Of a stretch of 64,000 nt of DNA, positions 8,451 to 18,179 are shown one piece after another (positions within the stretch are counted from its first letter, which is position 1; every line of letters begins with the position of its first letter). The stretch spans positions 24,832 through 88,831 of the forward strand of contig SGBB01000009.1 in the NCBI GenBank assembly GCA_004195025.1, read 5' to 3'. The DNA is from Candidatus Acidulidesulfobacter diazotrophicus. Lineage in GTDB: Bacteria; SZUA-79; Acidulodesulfobacterales; Acidulodesulfobacteraceae. Made by a program: the position numbers and the translations under genes. The notes below the pieces were generated by a model. The model was not told where the DNA came from, did no database searches, and saw only the letters and a list, made by a program, of their open reading frames with translations.

Positions 8451-9611
8451 AAGATATTAAAACTAATAATAAAGAAATGTCCGACAGCGTTCATGCAGAT
8501 ACTATAATTAATATTGATTTTATAGAAAAAAATATAGAGATTTTAGATGATAAACTAGCTAAAATACGGAGGAGCCTTTGACCCGGATAAAATAAATCAG
8601 AGAATTGAAGAGATTAATAAAATTGCGGCGGGCGAAGATTTTTTTAGCAATAAATCTTTATCTACATCTATTTTAAAAGAAAAAACGTATTTAGATAATA
8701 GACTAAATCCTTTTATTGCAGTTTATGAAGAATTTAAAAATTTAAAAGAGTTAGCAAGTCTGGCTATACAAGAAAACGATTCTGGATTATTGGCAGAAAT
8801 TGAACAAAATTTGAAAACATTAGAAAAAACAATTTTAAATTTAGAGATTGAATTAACTCTTTCGGGAAAAGACGATAAATTAAATGCAATTGTTGAAATA
8901 CATGCAGGTTCAGGCGGCACCGAATCTATGGATTTTGCGTCTATGCTTTTAAGAATGTATTTAAGATGGGCAGACAAAAAGAAATTTACCGTCAATATTA
9001 TGGAGTTTAACGCAGGAGACGAAGCCGGCGTTAAGAGCGTAACATTTATTGTCTCGGGGGTTTATGCATACGGTTATCTTAAATCGGAAACAGGAGTTCA
9101 TAGACTTGTAAGGATATCTCCTTTTGATTCTAATAAACGCAGGCACACGTCATTTACCTCCGTGTTTGTTTATCCGGAAATAGAAGATACTTCCGAAATA
9201 ATTATAGATGAAAAAGATTTGAGAATTGACACATACAGATCAAGCGGGGCAGGCGGGCAGCATGTTAATACCACGGATTCGGCGGTTAGGATTACACATT
9301 TGCCGACAGGAGTGGCAGTCGCATGCCAGAATGAAAGGTCCCAGCATAAAAATAAAGATACTGCGCTAAAACTTTTAAAAGTCAGGCTTTACGATTATTA
9401 TAGAAAAAAGAAAGAGGAAGAAGAAAATAAATTGCAAAAGGATAAAAAAGAAATATCGTGGGGTTCACAGATAAGATCATATACGCTTAATCCTAACAGG
9501 GTTATTAAAGATCATCGCACAGGGGTTACCATATATGATACTGAAAGTGTTTTTGACGGAAATATAGATGAATTTATTAACGGATATCTTATTAGCCAAA
9601 TTTCTTCGTAA
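8447..9611 (+). CDS. prfB: Peptide chain release factor 2 (programmed +1 frameshift)
   Basis: RF2 ends translation at UGA and UAA. The gene is read in two frames. The first 44 codons run from ATG 8447 to CTT at 8576-8578, and the next in-frame codon is TGA (8579-8581). After a +1 shift reading continues as GAC at 8580 to the stop at 9609-9611, giving about 387 residues. The second frame holds SPF (UGA/UAA recognition) in VRISPFDSN and the catalytic GGQ at 9252-9260. The first ATG overlaps the lnt stop. A later ATG at 8477 in the same frame is an alternative start. Naive gene calling would truncate this gene to the ATG at 8790; the region 8580-8789 clearly encodes the N-terminal RF2 helices. 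Confidence 0.93.
8568..8582 (+). promoter_or_regulatory. prfB +1 frameshift signal
   Basis: An internal Shine-Dalgarno-like GGAGG (8568-8572) is followed after three bases by CTT TGA C (8576-8582). This is the spacing and slippery sequence of the classic RF2 autoregulatory frameshift. When RF2 is scarce the ribosome pauses at TGA and slips by +1. The element is seen directly; its mechanism is established for the family. Confidence 0.92.
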
Positions 9612-9790
9612 AGCAATTGTTGTGTAGGTGTTATCTCGCCCTTACAGACAATGTTAGCATAATAGCTAAGAGAAATACGGAATGATATAAGCATAAACAC
9701 TATCATCGTGTGGGAAGTCTCTATACCGTTTCCTTACAGACAAAGTAGAACTGTATTAGAAGGCTTAAAAACAGTGTTCTGCAATTGAGT
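9612..9790 (+). ncRNA. Candidate structured RNA downstream of prfB (6S-like possible)
   Basis: This gap differs from the AT-only gaps nearby by its mixed base composition and many short helices. Seen directly: CAATTG near both ends (9614-9619 and 9782-9787), TTAGC/GCTAA around 9654-9669, ATGATA/TATCAT around 9683-9707, ACGG/CCGT enclosing the middle, and the 12-mer CCTTACAGACAA twice (about 9640 and 9732). The total size is near 180 bases. A segment AGAAGGCTTAAAAACAG near the 3' end resembles GAGAAGCCTTAAAACTG of E. coli 6S RNA, and the size fits 6S RNA. I could not build a convincing full 6S fold by hand, so the identity is a guess; a leader element for lysS is an alternative. Confidence 0.4.
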
Positions 9791-9874
9791 AAATTTTATT
9801 ATATGTATGTATGTATAATATTTATAAATATAAAATGATTAAATAAATATTAATGAGATGATAAAGGTGATAAA

Positions 9875-11359
9875 ATGGATGAAGAATTAAATATTATAGA
9901 AAAAAATAAAATTAATAATATTAATGCGTTAAGAGAAAAAGGAATAAATCCGTTTAGTAATAAATTTGTAAAAGAGAATATAATAGAAGATATTTTATCT
10001 GAATACAATGATGCTTCTAAAGAATTTTTGGAAGAAAATAATATACATATTAAAACATCGGGAAGAATTTTAATAATAAGAAGTTTTGGCAAGGCTTCTT
10101 TTTTCAGATTGAGAGACGGTTACGGAGAAATACAATGCTATATACAGAAAGGTTCGATAAATGACGAAGACTTTGAACTTTTTGACAAATTTTTAGATGC
10201 TGGCGATATTTGCGGTGTAACAGGTCATTTATTCAGAACAAAAACAAACGAACTTACAATTAAGGCAGAAAGCATAAAACTTTTAAGCAAATCGGTATTG
10301 CCGCTGCCTGAGAAATGGCATGGACTTAAAGATATAGAAGTGCGGTTTAGAAAAAGATACATTGATTTAATTGCAAATAAAGATGTCCGCGATATTTTTA
10401 TAAAAAGAGCCGATATTATTAGCTATATAAGAGCTTTTTTAAATAACGACAGATTTTTAGAAGTTGAGACTCCAATAATGCATGCAAATCCCGGAGGCGC
10501 TACTGCAAGACCCTTTAAAACGCATCATAACGCATTGGATTTGGAACTTTATATGAGAGTCGCTCCGGAACTTTATTTAAAAAGATTAATTGTCGGCGGA
10601 TTTGACAGAGTGTATGAAATTGGCAGAAATTTCAGGAATGAAGGAATTTCCGTTAAACATAATCCTGAATTCACAATGCTTGAATTTTATATGGCTTATA
10701 GCAATTATGAAGATATGATGAAATTTGTAGAAAAGATGATTTCAGGCTTAGTTGAAAAAATTTGCGGAAAATTAGAAATAAATTATATAGGAACCGATAT
10801 TAATTTTGCCCCTCCTTTTAAAAAGATTAAATTACAGGATAGCTTGTACGAAGTTGCGGGTTTTTCAACCGAAGATATAGATTCTTCTGACAAAATAATT
10901 AAAATTTTACAAAATTTAAATTTATCAATTGATAATAATATGAACTATGGGGAGCTATTAACAATTTTATTTGAGGAAACGGTAGAATCTAAATTAATAA
11001 ATCCGACTTTTGTGACCGACTACCCGGTAGAAAGTTCTCCGCTTGCAAGGAGAAATGATATAGATCCTAAAGTTGTTGACAGATTTGAATTTTTTGTTGC
11101 AGGAAGAGAATTGGCAAATGCTTTTTCAGAATTAAATGATCCTTTCGATCAGGAAGAAAGGTTTAAGGCCCAAGTCGATATTAAATTAAAAGAAGGTTTG
11201 CCTGCCGAAATAGACGAAGATTATATAGAAGCGTTAAAATACGGTCTTCCTCCTGCTGCAGGGTGCGGAATTGGGATAGACCGGTTAGTTATGCTTTTAA
11301 CTAATTCTTATTCTATAAGGGATGTTATTTTATTTCCATTACTTAAACCTGTTAAATAA
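9875..11359 (+). CDS. lysS: Lysyl-tRNA synthetase, class II
   Basis: LysS charges tRNA-Lys. The 494-residue protein shows the class II layout: an N-terminal OB-fold anticodon-binding domain (about 45-150) and a catalytic domain with motif 2 (FRNEGISVKHNPEFTMLEFY) and motif 3 (GIGIDRLVMLLT) near the C-terminus. The ATG at 9875 is preceded by an AAAGGTG Shine-Dalgarno sequence 6-7 bases away, which fixes the start. The 5' leader contains three copies of ATGT just upstream and a TATAAT-like hexamer, so transcription may start there, downstream of the putative structured RNA. Confidence 0.95.
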   Translation: MDEELNIIEKNKINNINALREKGINPFSNKFVKENIIEDILSEYNDASKEFLEENNIHIKTSGRILIIRSFGKASFFRLRDGYGEIQCYIQKGSINDEDFELFDKFLDAGDICGVTGHLFRTKTNELTIKAESIKLLSKSVLPLPEKWHGLKDIEVRFRKRYIDLIANKDVRDIFIKRADIISYIRAFLNNDRFLEVETPIMHANPGGATARPFKTHHNALDLELYMRVAPELYLKRLIVGGFDRVYEIGRNFRNEGISVKHNPEFTMLEFYMAYSNYEDMMKFVEKMISGLVEKICGKLEINYIGTDINFAPPFKKIKLQDSLYEVAGFSTEDIDSSDKIIKILQNLNLSIDNNMNYGELLTILFEETVESKLINPTFVTDYPVESSPLARRNDIDPKVVDRFEFFVAGRELANAFSELNDPFDQEERFKAQVDIKLKEGLPAEIDEDYIEALKYGLPPAAGCGIGIDRLVMLLTNSYSIRDVILFPLLKPVK

Positions 11360-11425
11360 ATTATGAAATAAACATAACTAATGTTAAGTAATTTAATTAA
11401 ATAAATAAAAAAATAAAATAAATTT

Positions 11426-12646
11426 ATGAATTTTCAAACAAAAGTTGCATTGCATTATTTAAAACCAAAAGGAAATTCTTTTATATCTCTTTTGAGTTTT
11501 ATTTCAATAGCCGGAATAGCTATAGGGGTTATGGCTCTTATTGTCGTAATTTCCGTTATGAACGGTTTTGACCATGCGCTTGAAGAAAAGATTGTAGGCA
11601 TTGAATCTCAGGTTGTTGTGCTAAATTATGGCGGCTTGATACCCGATTATAAACAAATTACTAAAAAAATAAATAAAATAAAAGGCGTTAAAGAAGTTGC
11701 ACCTTTTATATATACCGATGTCATGCTGTCTTCAAACACTACATCAGCGGGAAGCGTGCTTAGAGGAGTTGATACGGGCAGCGCATCAAAAACGACTAGT
11801 CTTGGTAAATATATTATTGACGGAAGTTTAAAATCTTTAAATAATAAAAAATACAACGGAATAATTCTTGGAAAAGTATTGGCTCAACGATTGGGAGTTG
11901 ATATCGGTAGCAAAATAAGCGTTATTTCTCCGCAGGGCGAGATTACACCTTTAGGTATAATGCCTAAATCTGAAATATTCATAGTAAGCGGTATTATGGA
12001 TAGCGGAATGTATAACTATGATTCTACATTTTCGTTTATTTCTTTAAGAAGTGCGCAAAATTTTATCGGATTAAGCTCCAATGAAGTAACAGGTATGGAA
12101 ATCAAGTTATATAATATAAATAATGCAATGGCAGTTGCCGCCAGTATTGATAAAAATTTACATAGTCCTTACTATGCTCTAAGCTGGGAACAATTAAATA
12201 AAAATTTATTTGCGGCTTTAAAACTTGAAAAACTTACAATGTTTGTTATACTATCTTTGATAGTTCTGGTAGCTGCTTTCAATATAATTTCTACATTGAT
12301 AATGGTGGTAATGGAAAAAAGAAAAGATATAGCGATATTAAAATCGATAGGAGCAAGTTCTAAAAATATTATGCAAATATTTATAATTCAAGGTGTTATA
12401 ATCGGATTAGCAGGAACATTTATAGGTTTAAGCGCAGGTTTTCTTATCAGTTATGTTGAGGAAGTTTATCATATAATTAAACTTCCCCCTTCTGTTTACT
12501 ATATAACTAATTTACCGGTAAGAATGACTTTAAACGAATTTCTTATAATAGGTATTTCTGCTTTACTTCTTAGCTTTATAGCTACAATTTATCCGTCATA
12601 CAAAGCAAGTAAAATTGACCCTGCAGAAGGTGTGCGATATGAATGA
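11426..12646 (+). CDS. lolC: Lipoprotein-releasing ABC transporter permease, LolC/LolE family
   Basis: This is the inner-membrane permease of the Lol system, which extracts lipoproteins for delivery to the outer membrane. At 406 residues it has the MacB/FtsX-type fold. One membrane helix near residues 22-50 precedes a large periplasmic domain. Three more helices follow at about 270-400. The conserved opening AxxYLKPKxxSFISLLSFISIAGIAIGV-type segment is present. A single permease gene lies here, so it may work as a homodimer or with a partner elsewhere; C versus E cannot be told from this alone. It overlaps lolD by 8 bases. Confidence 0.9.
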   Translation: MNFQTKVALHYLKPKGNSFISLLSFISIAGIAIGVMALIVVISVMNGFDHALEEKIVGIESQVVVLNYGGLIPDYKQITKKINKIKGVKEVAPFIYTDVMLSSNTTSAGSVLRGVDTGSASKTTSLGKYIIDGSLKSLNNKKYNGIILGKVLAQRLGVDIGSKISVISPQGEITPLGIMPKSEIFIVSGIMDSGMYNYDSTFSFISLRSAQNFIGLSSNEVTGMEIKLYNINNAMAVAASIDKNLHSPYYALSWEQLNKNLFAALKLEKLTMFVILSLIVLVAAFNIISTLIMVVMEKRKDIAILKSIGASSKNIMQIFIIQGVIIGLAGTFIGLSAGFLISYVEEVYHIIKLPPSVYYITNLPVRMTLNEFLIIGISALLLSFIATIYPSYKASKIDPAEGVRYE

Positions 12647-13343
12647 AAACTTTATAAATGCCGTTTCTCTTCGTAATGTTTCTAAAATTTTTAAAGCAGG
12701 AGCCAATAACGATGAAGTTATAGTACTGAAAAATACGGGAATAGATATAAAATATGGTGATTCCATTGCAATAACAGGCGAATCGGGAACGGGAAAGAGC
12801 ACATTACTGCATATAATGGGCTGTCTTTTAAATCCAGATTCCGGTTCCGTCAATTTTTTTGATGATATAGATGTCAACAATTTGCCCGATAATCGTTTGG
12901 CAAGATTTCGCAACGAAAATATAGGGTTTGTTTTTCAATTTCATTATCTTCTTAATGAATTTAATTGTGTAGAAAATGTGGCGATGCCTTTGTTTATCAA
13001 GGGCGAGGCAAAAGCATCGGCGATAAAAAAGGCTAAAGATTATTTATGCGAGTTTGGTCTTGAGCGCAGGATGTATTTTAAACCTTATATGCTTTCAGGC
13101 GGTGAACAGCAAAGGACTGCAGTTGCGAGAGCTTTAGTAGCATCTCCAAAAGTTATTCTTATGGATGAGCCTACCGGAAACTTAGACCCTAAGCAAGCTG
13201 AGTCTTTGCAAAATATGATTTTTAATTTGAAAGAAAAATATAATAAAACATTAATTGTAGTTACCCATGATTTAAATTTTTCAAATATGATGAATATTAA
13301 AATTACAATTGAGAACGGCTCTATAAAAAAAATATTAAATTAA
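12639..13343 (+). CDS. lolD: Lipoprotein-releasing ABC transporter ATP-binding protein LolD
   Basis: LolD is the ATPase that powers lipoprotein release by the adjacent permease. The 234-residue protein has Walker A GESGTGKST, the signature LSGGEQQR, Walker B VILMDEPTGNLD and the switch histidine in VVTHD. The frame is open upstream to a TTG at 12615. I chose the ATG at 12639 because a GAAGGTG Shine-Dalgarno sequence at 12627-12633 lies at the right distance and because it gives the normal length. It overlaps the lolC stop, indicating coupled translation, and is followed 44 bases later by bamA. Confidence 0.93.
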   Translation: MNENFINAVSLRNVSKIFKAGANNDEVIVLKNTGIDIKYGDSIAITGESGTGKSTLLHIMGCLLNPDSGSVNFFDDIDVNNLPDNRLARFRNENIGFVFQFHYLLNEFNCVENVAMPLFIKGEAKASAIKKAKDYLCEFGLERRMYFKPYMLSGGEQQRTAVARALVASPKVILMDEPTGNLDPKQAESLQNMIFNLKEKYNKTLIVVTHDLNFSNMMNIKITIENGSIKKILN

Positions 13344-13387
13344 AATTAATTGACTTGTTTTTTTATATTTGATAACTTAATTAAATT

Positions 13388-16141
13388 ATGCGATATTATA
13401 AAAATATTATATATATATTTTTGATTCTGATTGTTGTTCTGTGTTTAAACGGCATTGCTTATGCATCTATAAATAATAGCAATGTCTTTACCGGATTTTT
13501 TCATCAAAAAGGCAAACCCGTTTTGTCAAATATTGATAAATCTTTTGAAACTGCTTTTTTGCGATATATAAAATCTTCCAAGCCTTATTTTGTAATAGCT
13601 TATTCGCATCTTAAAACCCCCCCTTATTTTAACTTTAATAAAAAAATTAATTTAATTAGAATTAAAAAATTGGGATTGTTGTATAATTCTCATTATATTA
13701 TTACAGGCAGCATTGCCAGATTCGGCTCGCAATACAGGCTCCATGCTATGATAGTTAATTTGAATAATATTTATCATTCAAAAACACTGAAATATATAGG
13801 GACGGGCGAAAAGTCGCTAAATAAAAATATTGGTCTTTTAGCTTACAAGGTCTCTTCTCTAATTGCAAAGAATTATAGTAAAAAACCATTATCGGTATTA
13901 TCAAGCCACGCTAAATTTTCTAAAAAGATATATGCAATACGCGTAGAAGGAAATATCAGGGTTGGAACAGGTTTTATTCTTAATGATATACTGCTTAAAA
14001 AAGGTAGTATCTATTCAATTAAAAAGGTAAATGAAAGCATAAAAAAATTATATAAAACCGGATATTTTAAAAATATAACGGTTAATGTTAAATCTTCGCC
14101 TTACGGATTAATTATCACTTTTATAGTTTCTGAAAGACCATATATTAAGTATGTTAAATATTCCGGAAACGGGTCTATATCGGTAAAAAAAATAAAAAAA
14201 ATAATTAATATTCAACCGAACTCTCCTTATAGCGCATATAAAGGTTTTAAGGCTTTAAAAATATTAAAATTTCTTTACTCGGCAGAAGGTTATTATAATG
14301 CTAAAATTAGGCTTAACAAGATAAAACTTTCAGGAAATTATGTCGGTTTAAATTTTATTATAGCTCAAAACTCCCCTGTTATGGTTTCTAAAGTTGTCTT
14401 GAGAGGAAATACTTCATATTCTTCCGCAAAACTTTTAGGCATTATGAATATTAAAACAGTAAATATGCTTACTTGGATAACTGGAGCAGGAAAATTTGAA
14501 AAAGCAAAATTAAATAGTCAGATTATGAAACTTTTAAGTTTTTATTATAATAACGGGTATATTGATGTAAGCGTAAAAAAACCGAAATTTATTTTTTTAA
14601 AAAATAAAAAATTTGTTAAGATATTGTTAACTATACATCAAGGTCCTCAATATAGAATATCCGATGTCAACGTTATAATAAAAAATAAAGATAAGCATAT
14701 TAAAGAATACAACTCTATCATTAAACTTTTAAAAACTAAAGCAGGCAATATTTTTAACAGAAAGATGATAGAAAAGGATATTTTGAAAATAACTAAATAT
14801 TTGACTTACAAAGGATATGCTTTTGCAAATGTAGAGCCGTCCATAAAAATAAGCAGAAAAGATAGATCGGTTTTTGTTAAACTCACAATTCATAAGGGTA
14901 AAATTGCAAGATTCGGAAAGATCACTATTACAGGCAATGATGTAACGTACAGCTATGTTATTTTAAGAGCGTTAGTTATATATCCGGGAGAAAAATATAA
15001 TCCTGAATTAATTAAACTATCACGTAGAAATCTTAAAAATCTATCATACTTTAAGCATGCTACCATAGTCACCGAAAAAGTTCCGGGGGAAAACATATTA
15101 AATGTTAAAGTTCATGTAAAAGAAGAAAATACAGGGAAATTTACTATAGGAGGCGGATATAGTTCGGCTACGTCATTTATGGCAATATCTTCAATATCTG
15201 AATCTAACCTGTTCGGAACAGGTATATCAGCTTCTCTTAATGCTCAGGTAGGCGGACCTTATCAATCATACAGCTTGAATGTTATGCAGCCGTATCTTAC
15301 ATATCTTTACGGGAGACCTATTTCTTTAGATGCATCGGTATACGATACTTTCAATTCTCTTTATTATGAATTTGCATACCGTTCCGCCGGCGGCTCTCTT
15401 ACAGTCGGATTCCCATTATATAGGCGTATACTTACGGAATATGTAAGATATTTGATTGAACAGGATAGTTCGGTGATAATTCCTGGTTTAGCAAATATAC
15501 TTCCTCAGGGTAAGCTTATAACAAGCGAGGTATCTTTTACAACTGTGTATAATACTCTCAATAATCCTATGGTTCCTACGGCAGGAGATATGGCAAGTTT
15601 TAGAGCAAGTTTAGCAGGTTCCCTTATAGGAGGAAATGATGATTTTATTAAATTTACCGCTCAGGAAAATCATTATATTCCTTTATGGTGGGGAACGTCT
15701 TTTATGACGAGCATTCAGGGGGGATATATAGACCCTACAAATTCTAATGCTCCATTGCCTATATATCAGCGGTTTTTTGTCGGCGGTATTACCAATACAT
15801 ATCCTCTTCTAGGATTTATGTACGATTCTGTCGGACCTACAGAAAATGGATTGCTTTATGGCGGCACAAGAATGATGACCGTGGGAGCAAAATATCTTAT
15901 TCCTATTATGAAAAAAATGGGATTTTATGGTTTTTTATGGTGGAATGCTGGTAACGCATGGACAACATCGCAGACAATTAATCCATTTAATCTTGATGAG
16001 GCAGCGGGTATAGGTTTCAACTGGTATTCTCCGTTCGGTCCCATTGAAATAACATACGGTAAAATATTAGGAGCGCCTATTAACGGAAATGCCAGTACTA
16101 GAATCCAATTCAGTATGGGTGAAGGTTTCGGAGGATTATAA
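13388..16141 (+). CDS. bamA: Outer-membrane protein assembly factor BamA with extra N-terminal domain
   Basis: BamA inserts beta-barrel proteins into the outer membrane. A signal peptide covers about residues 1-27 (cleavage after AYA). Five POTRA-like repeats run from about 182 to 585, each with a G-N/F-type strand and an ExxRP or HxG ending, followed by the barrel to residue 917. The barrel starts near GGGYSSATSF and ends in a strand with an aromatic residue close to the C-terminus. The protein is about 100 residues longer than E. coli BamA. The excess is a domain at about 30-170 with YIITGSIARFGSQYRLHAMI, which resembles the TolB-N/FlgO-type fold; that link is inference. A C7 run lies in the coding sequence at 13617-13623. 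No Shine-Dalgarno sequence precedes the ATG. Confidence 0.93.
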   Translation: MRYYKNIIYIFLILIVVLCLNGIAYASINNSNVFTGFFHQKGKPVLSNIDKSFETAFLRYIKSSKPYFVIAYSHLKTPPYFNFNKKINLIRIKKLGLLYNSHYIITGSIARFGSQYRLHAMIVNLNNIYHSKTLKYIGTGEKSLNKNIGLLAYKVSSLIAKNYSKKPLSVLSSHAKFSKKIYAIRVEGNIRVGTGFILNDILLKKGSIYSIKKVNESIKKLYKTGYFKNITVNVKSSPYGLIITFIVSERPYIKYVKYSGNGSISVKKIKKIINIQPNSPYSAYKGFKALKILKFLYSAEGYYNAKIRLNKIKLSGNYVGLNFIIAQNSPVMVSKVVLRGNTSYSSAKLLGIMNIKTVNMLTWITGAGKFEKAKLNSQIMKLLSFYYNNGYIDVSVKKPKFIFLKNKKFVKILLTIHQGPQYRISDVNVIIKNKDKHIKEYNSIIKLLKTKAGNIFNRKMIEKDILKITKYLTYKGYAFANVEPSIKISRKDRSVFVKLTIHKGKIARFGKITITGNDVTYSYVILRALVIYPGEKYNPELIKLSRRNLKNLSYFKHATIVTEKVPGENILNVKVHVKEENTGKFTIGGGYSSATSFMAISSISESNLFGTGISASLNAQVGGPYQSYSLNVMQPYLTYLYGRPISLDASVYDTFNSLYYEFAYRSAGGSLTVGFPLYRRILTEYVRYLIEQDSSVIIPGLANILPQGKLITSEVSFTTVYNTLNNPMVPTAGDMASFRASLAGSLIGGNDDFIKFTAQENHYIPLWWGTSFMTSIQGGYIDPTNSNAPLPIYQRFFVGGITNTYPLLGFMYDSVGPTENGLLYGGTRMMTVGAKYLIPIMKKMGFYGFLWWNAGNAWTTSQTINPFNLDEAAGIGFNWYSPFGPIEITYGKILGAPINGNASTRIQFSMGEGFGGL

Positions 16142-16310
16142 ATAAATTAAAGTTATATAACTTGCATTAAATATATAATTTGATATAAAAATATTAATAA
16201 TATTCAAGTTGTTTTAATTAAATATCGTATTGCGTTTATTTTATTGAATAATTAAAATAAAATATAAATAAATAAATTTTATATAAAACAAAAAAACAAT
16301 CGGAGGTTTT

Positions 16311-16835
16311 ATGAAACGAATAAGTTTAATTTTTTCTATTTTCATTTTATTGCTTGCATTAATTTTATTAAGTAATACTTCACAAGCCGAAGCTGCCGGC
16401 TCAAACATTGGAGTCGTAAATATGCAGAAAGTAATCGCAATGTCAAATCAGGGAAAGAAAGCTAATTCTATTCTTCATTCATTGGTGGTAAAATACAAAG
16501 CAAAGTTAAGCGCTTTAAAACAAAAGATAACAACGCTTCATAATGATTTAAAGCAAAATTCATCAATAATGTCTTCGTCTGAAAAACTTAAAAAAACAAA
16601 AGAATTTGAAACCGATATTGCTAATTTTTCTTCTGAGGAAAAACATGTTCAAGGTGTGATTTCCGAAAAAAGATTTAATCTATTAAAAGGGATTGTTGCA
16701 AAAATTAACGTAATAATAAACAATATTGCAAAACAAAAAGGTTATATAATTGTTATTGATCGTCCGGACGTCGTCTACAGAGTCAATTCAATTGATATTA
16801 CTAATCAGGTTTTAAGTCAGATGAATTCCAAATAA
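16311..16835 (+). CDS. skp: Periplasmic chaperone Skp/OmpH family
   Basis: This is a small 174-residue exported protein with a signal peptide (about 1-28, ending SQAEA) followed by the OmpH start GVVNMQKV, a long charged helical coiled-coil region at about 50-130, and a C-terminal beta segment (GYIIVIDRPDVVYR). Skp holds unfolded outer-membrane proteins on their way to BamA. The ATG has a strong CGGAGG Shine-Dalgarno sequence at about 16301-16306. The place between bamA and lpxD is the classic one. Confidence 0.9.
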   Translation: MKRISLIFSIFILLLALILLSNTSQAEAAGSNIGVVNMQKVIAMSNQGKKANSILHSLVVKYKAKLSALKQKITTLHNDLKQNSSIMSSSEKLKKTKEFETDIANFSSEEKHVQGVISEKRFNLLKGIVAKINVIINNIAKQKGYIIVIDRPDVVYRVNSIDITNQVLSQMNSK

Positions 16836-16970
16836 TTAGAGTTAATATAATATATTTTATATAATAAAATATTAAATTAACTATGCTGGTTTAATATTAA
16901 ATAAATTTATTAAAAAAATATAAAAAAATAAGAATTTTAATTTATTTGCGCATATTTAAACATATTTATA

Positions 16971-18002
16971 ATGGATTACTCTATAAAAGAAATTGCAAAT
17001 TTATTATCTCTAAATATAATCGGCAAAGGAAACTTTGCCGATTTAAAAATAAAGGGTATAAATTCTTTAAAAGATGCCGGTAAAGACGAGATTAGTTTTA
17101 TTTCGGACCGTAAATATATAAGATATATAAATGAAACAAAAGCCGCTGCGTTGATAATGGATTTTTCATTATTAAAAGATTATCCGTTAGAAAATTTTAA
17201 ATTCATAATTTTAGACACAAAAAATCCTTATCTGGCTTTTGCAAGAGCCTCACAATTGTTTTATAACTCTAATAATGACGATTCTTCGTCGAGTCAATTT
17301 TTGCTTGATGATGCTTTTATTGATAAAACGGTAATAATCGGCGGCGATACGATAATATACCCTAACGTTTGTATAGAAAAAGAATCCAAAATAGGGAAAA
17401 ATTGTAAAATAATGCACGGAGTATTTATAGGACAAAATGTAAATATAGGGGATAATGTTATTATTTATCCAAATGTTGTCGTTTATAATAAATCTAATAT
17501 CGGTAATAATTGTATTATACATGCTGGATCAGTTATTGGAAGCGATGGATTTGGATATGCTAAAGACGGAAAAGAGTATGTTAAAATAGTGCACTCTGGA
17601 AATGCCGTATTAGAAGATGATGTTGAGATAGGTGCTTTAACTTCGGTAGATAGAGGAGCTATTGGTTCTACGATTATAAAAAAAGGAACAAAAATAGATA
17701 ATCTCGTTCAAATTGCCCACAATGTCTTAGTAGGCGAAAATTGTGCTATTGCTTCTCAAACCGGTATTGCAGGAAGTTCTACTATAGGAGATAATGTAAT
17801 TATGGGCGGTCAAGTCGGGATAGCCGGACATTTAACTGTCGGAAACAATGTAATGGTAGCAGCGCAATCTGGTATATCGCACGACATTAAAGATAATGAA
17901 GTTGTTGCAGGTTCTCCTGCTATACCTATTAAAGAGTGGCGTCTTTCAATGGTTTTATTTAAAAAGCTACCTGAATTATTTAATAAAATAAAAAAGATAT
18001 AA
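16971..18002 (+). CDS. lpxD: UDP-3-O-(3-hydroxyacyl)glucosamine N-acyltransferase LpxD
   Basis: LpxD adds the second acyl chain in lipid A synthesis. The N-terminal uridine-binding domain (about 1-100) includes the DEISFISDRKYI-type stretch. It is followed by a left-handed beta helix of hexapeptide repeats (about 105-310). The catalytic histidine lies in the IAHNV segment (QIAHNVLVGENC). The 343-residue length is normal. No Shine-Dalgarno sequence is visible before the ATG. It belongs to the run bamA-skp-lpxD-fabZ-lpxA. Confidence 0.94.
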   Translation: MDYSIKEIANLLSLNIIGKGNFADLKIKGINSLKDAGKDEISFISDRKYIRYINETKAAALIMDFSLLKDYPLENFKFIILDTKNPYLAFARASQLFYNSNNDDSSSSQFLLDDAFIDKTVIIGGDTIIYPNVCIEKESKIGKNCKIMHGVFIGQNVNIGDNVIIYPNVVVYNKSNIGNNCIIHAGSVIGSDGFGYAKDGKEYVKIVHSGNAVLEDDVEIGALTSVDRGAIGSTIIKKGTKIDNLVQIAHNVLVGENCAIASQTGIAGSSTIGDNVIMGGQVGIAGHLTVGNNVMVAAQSGISHDIKDNEVVAGSPAIPIKEWRLSMVLFKKLPELFNKIKKI

Positions 18003-18179
18003 AATATATTTTAATAATTTATTTTTTTTAAAATATTGCGAAATCTTTAAAATAATATTTAGCAATAAATCGGCAGAGTAGTTTATTATTTACTATAGTT
18101 TAGACAAAACTTTACAGAAACCTTTATGTCAATATTAAGCAATAAGCAATATTAATTTATATTTAAAGGTAATCTAATT

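Noticed and set aside
8790..9611. prfB as a 273-residue gene starting at ATG 8790
   Set aside because: The upstream frame encodes the RF2 N-terminal region and joins through a classic frameshift site, so the gene is longer.
12615..12638. TTG 12615 as the lolD start
   Set aside because: ATG 12639 has a good Shine-Dalgarno sequence at the right distance and gives the usual protein length.
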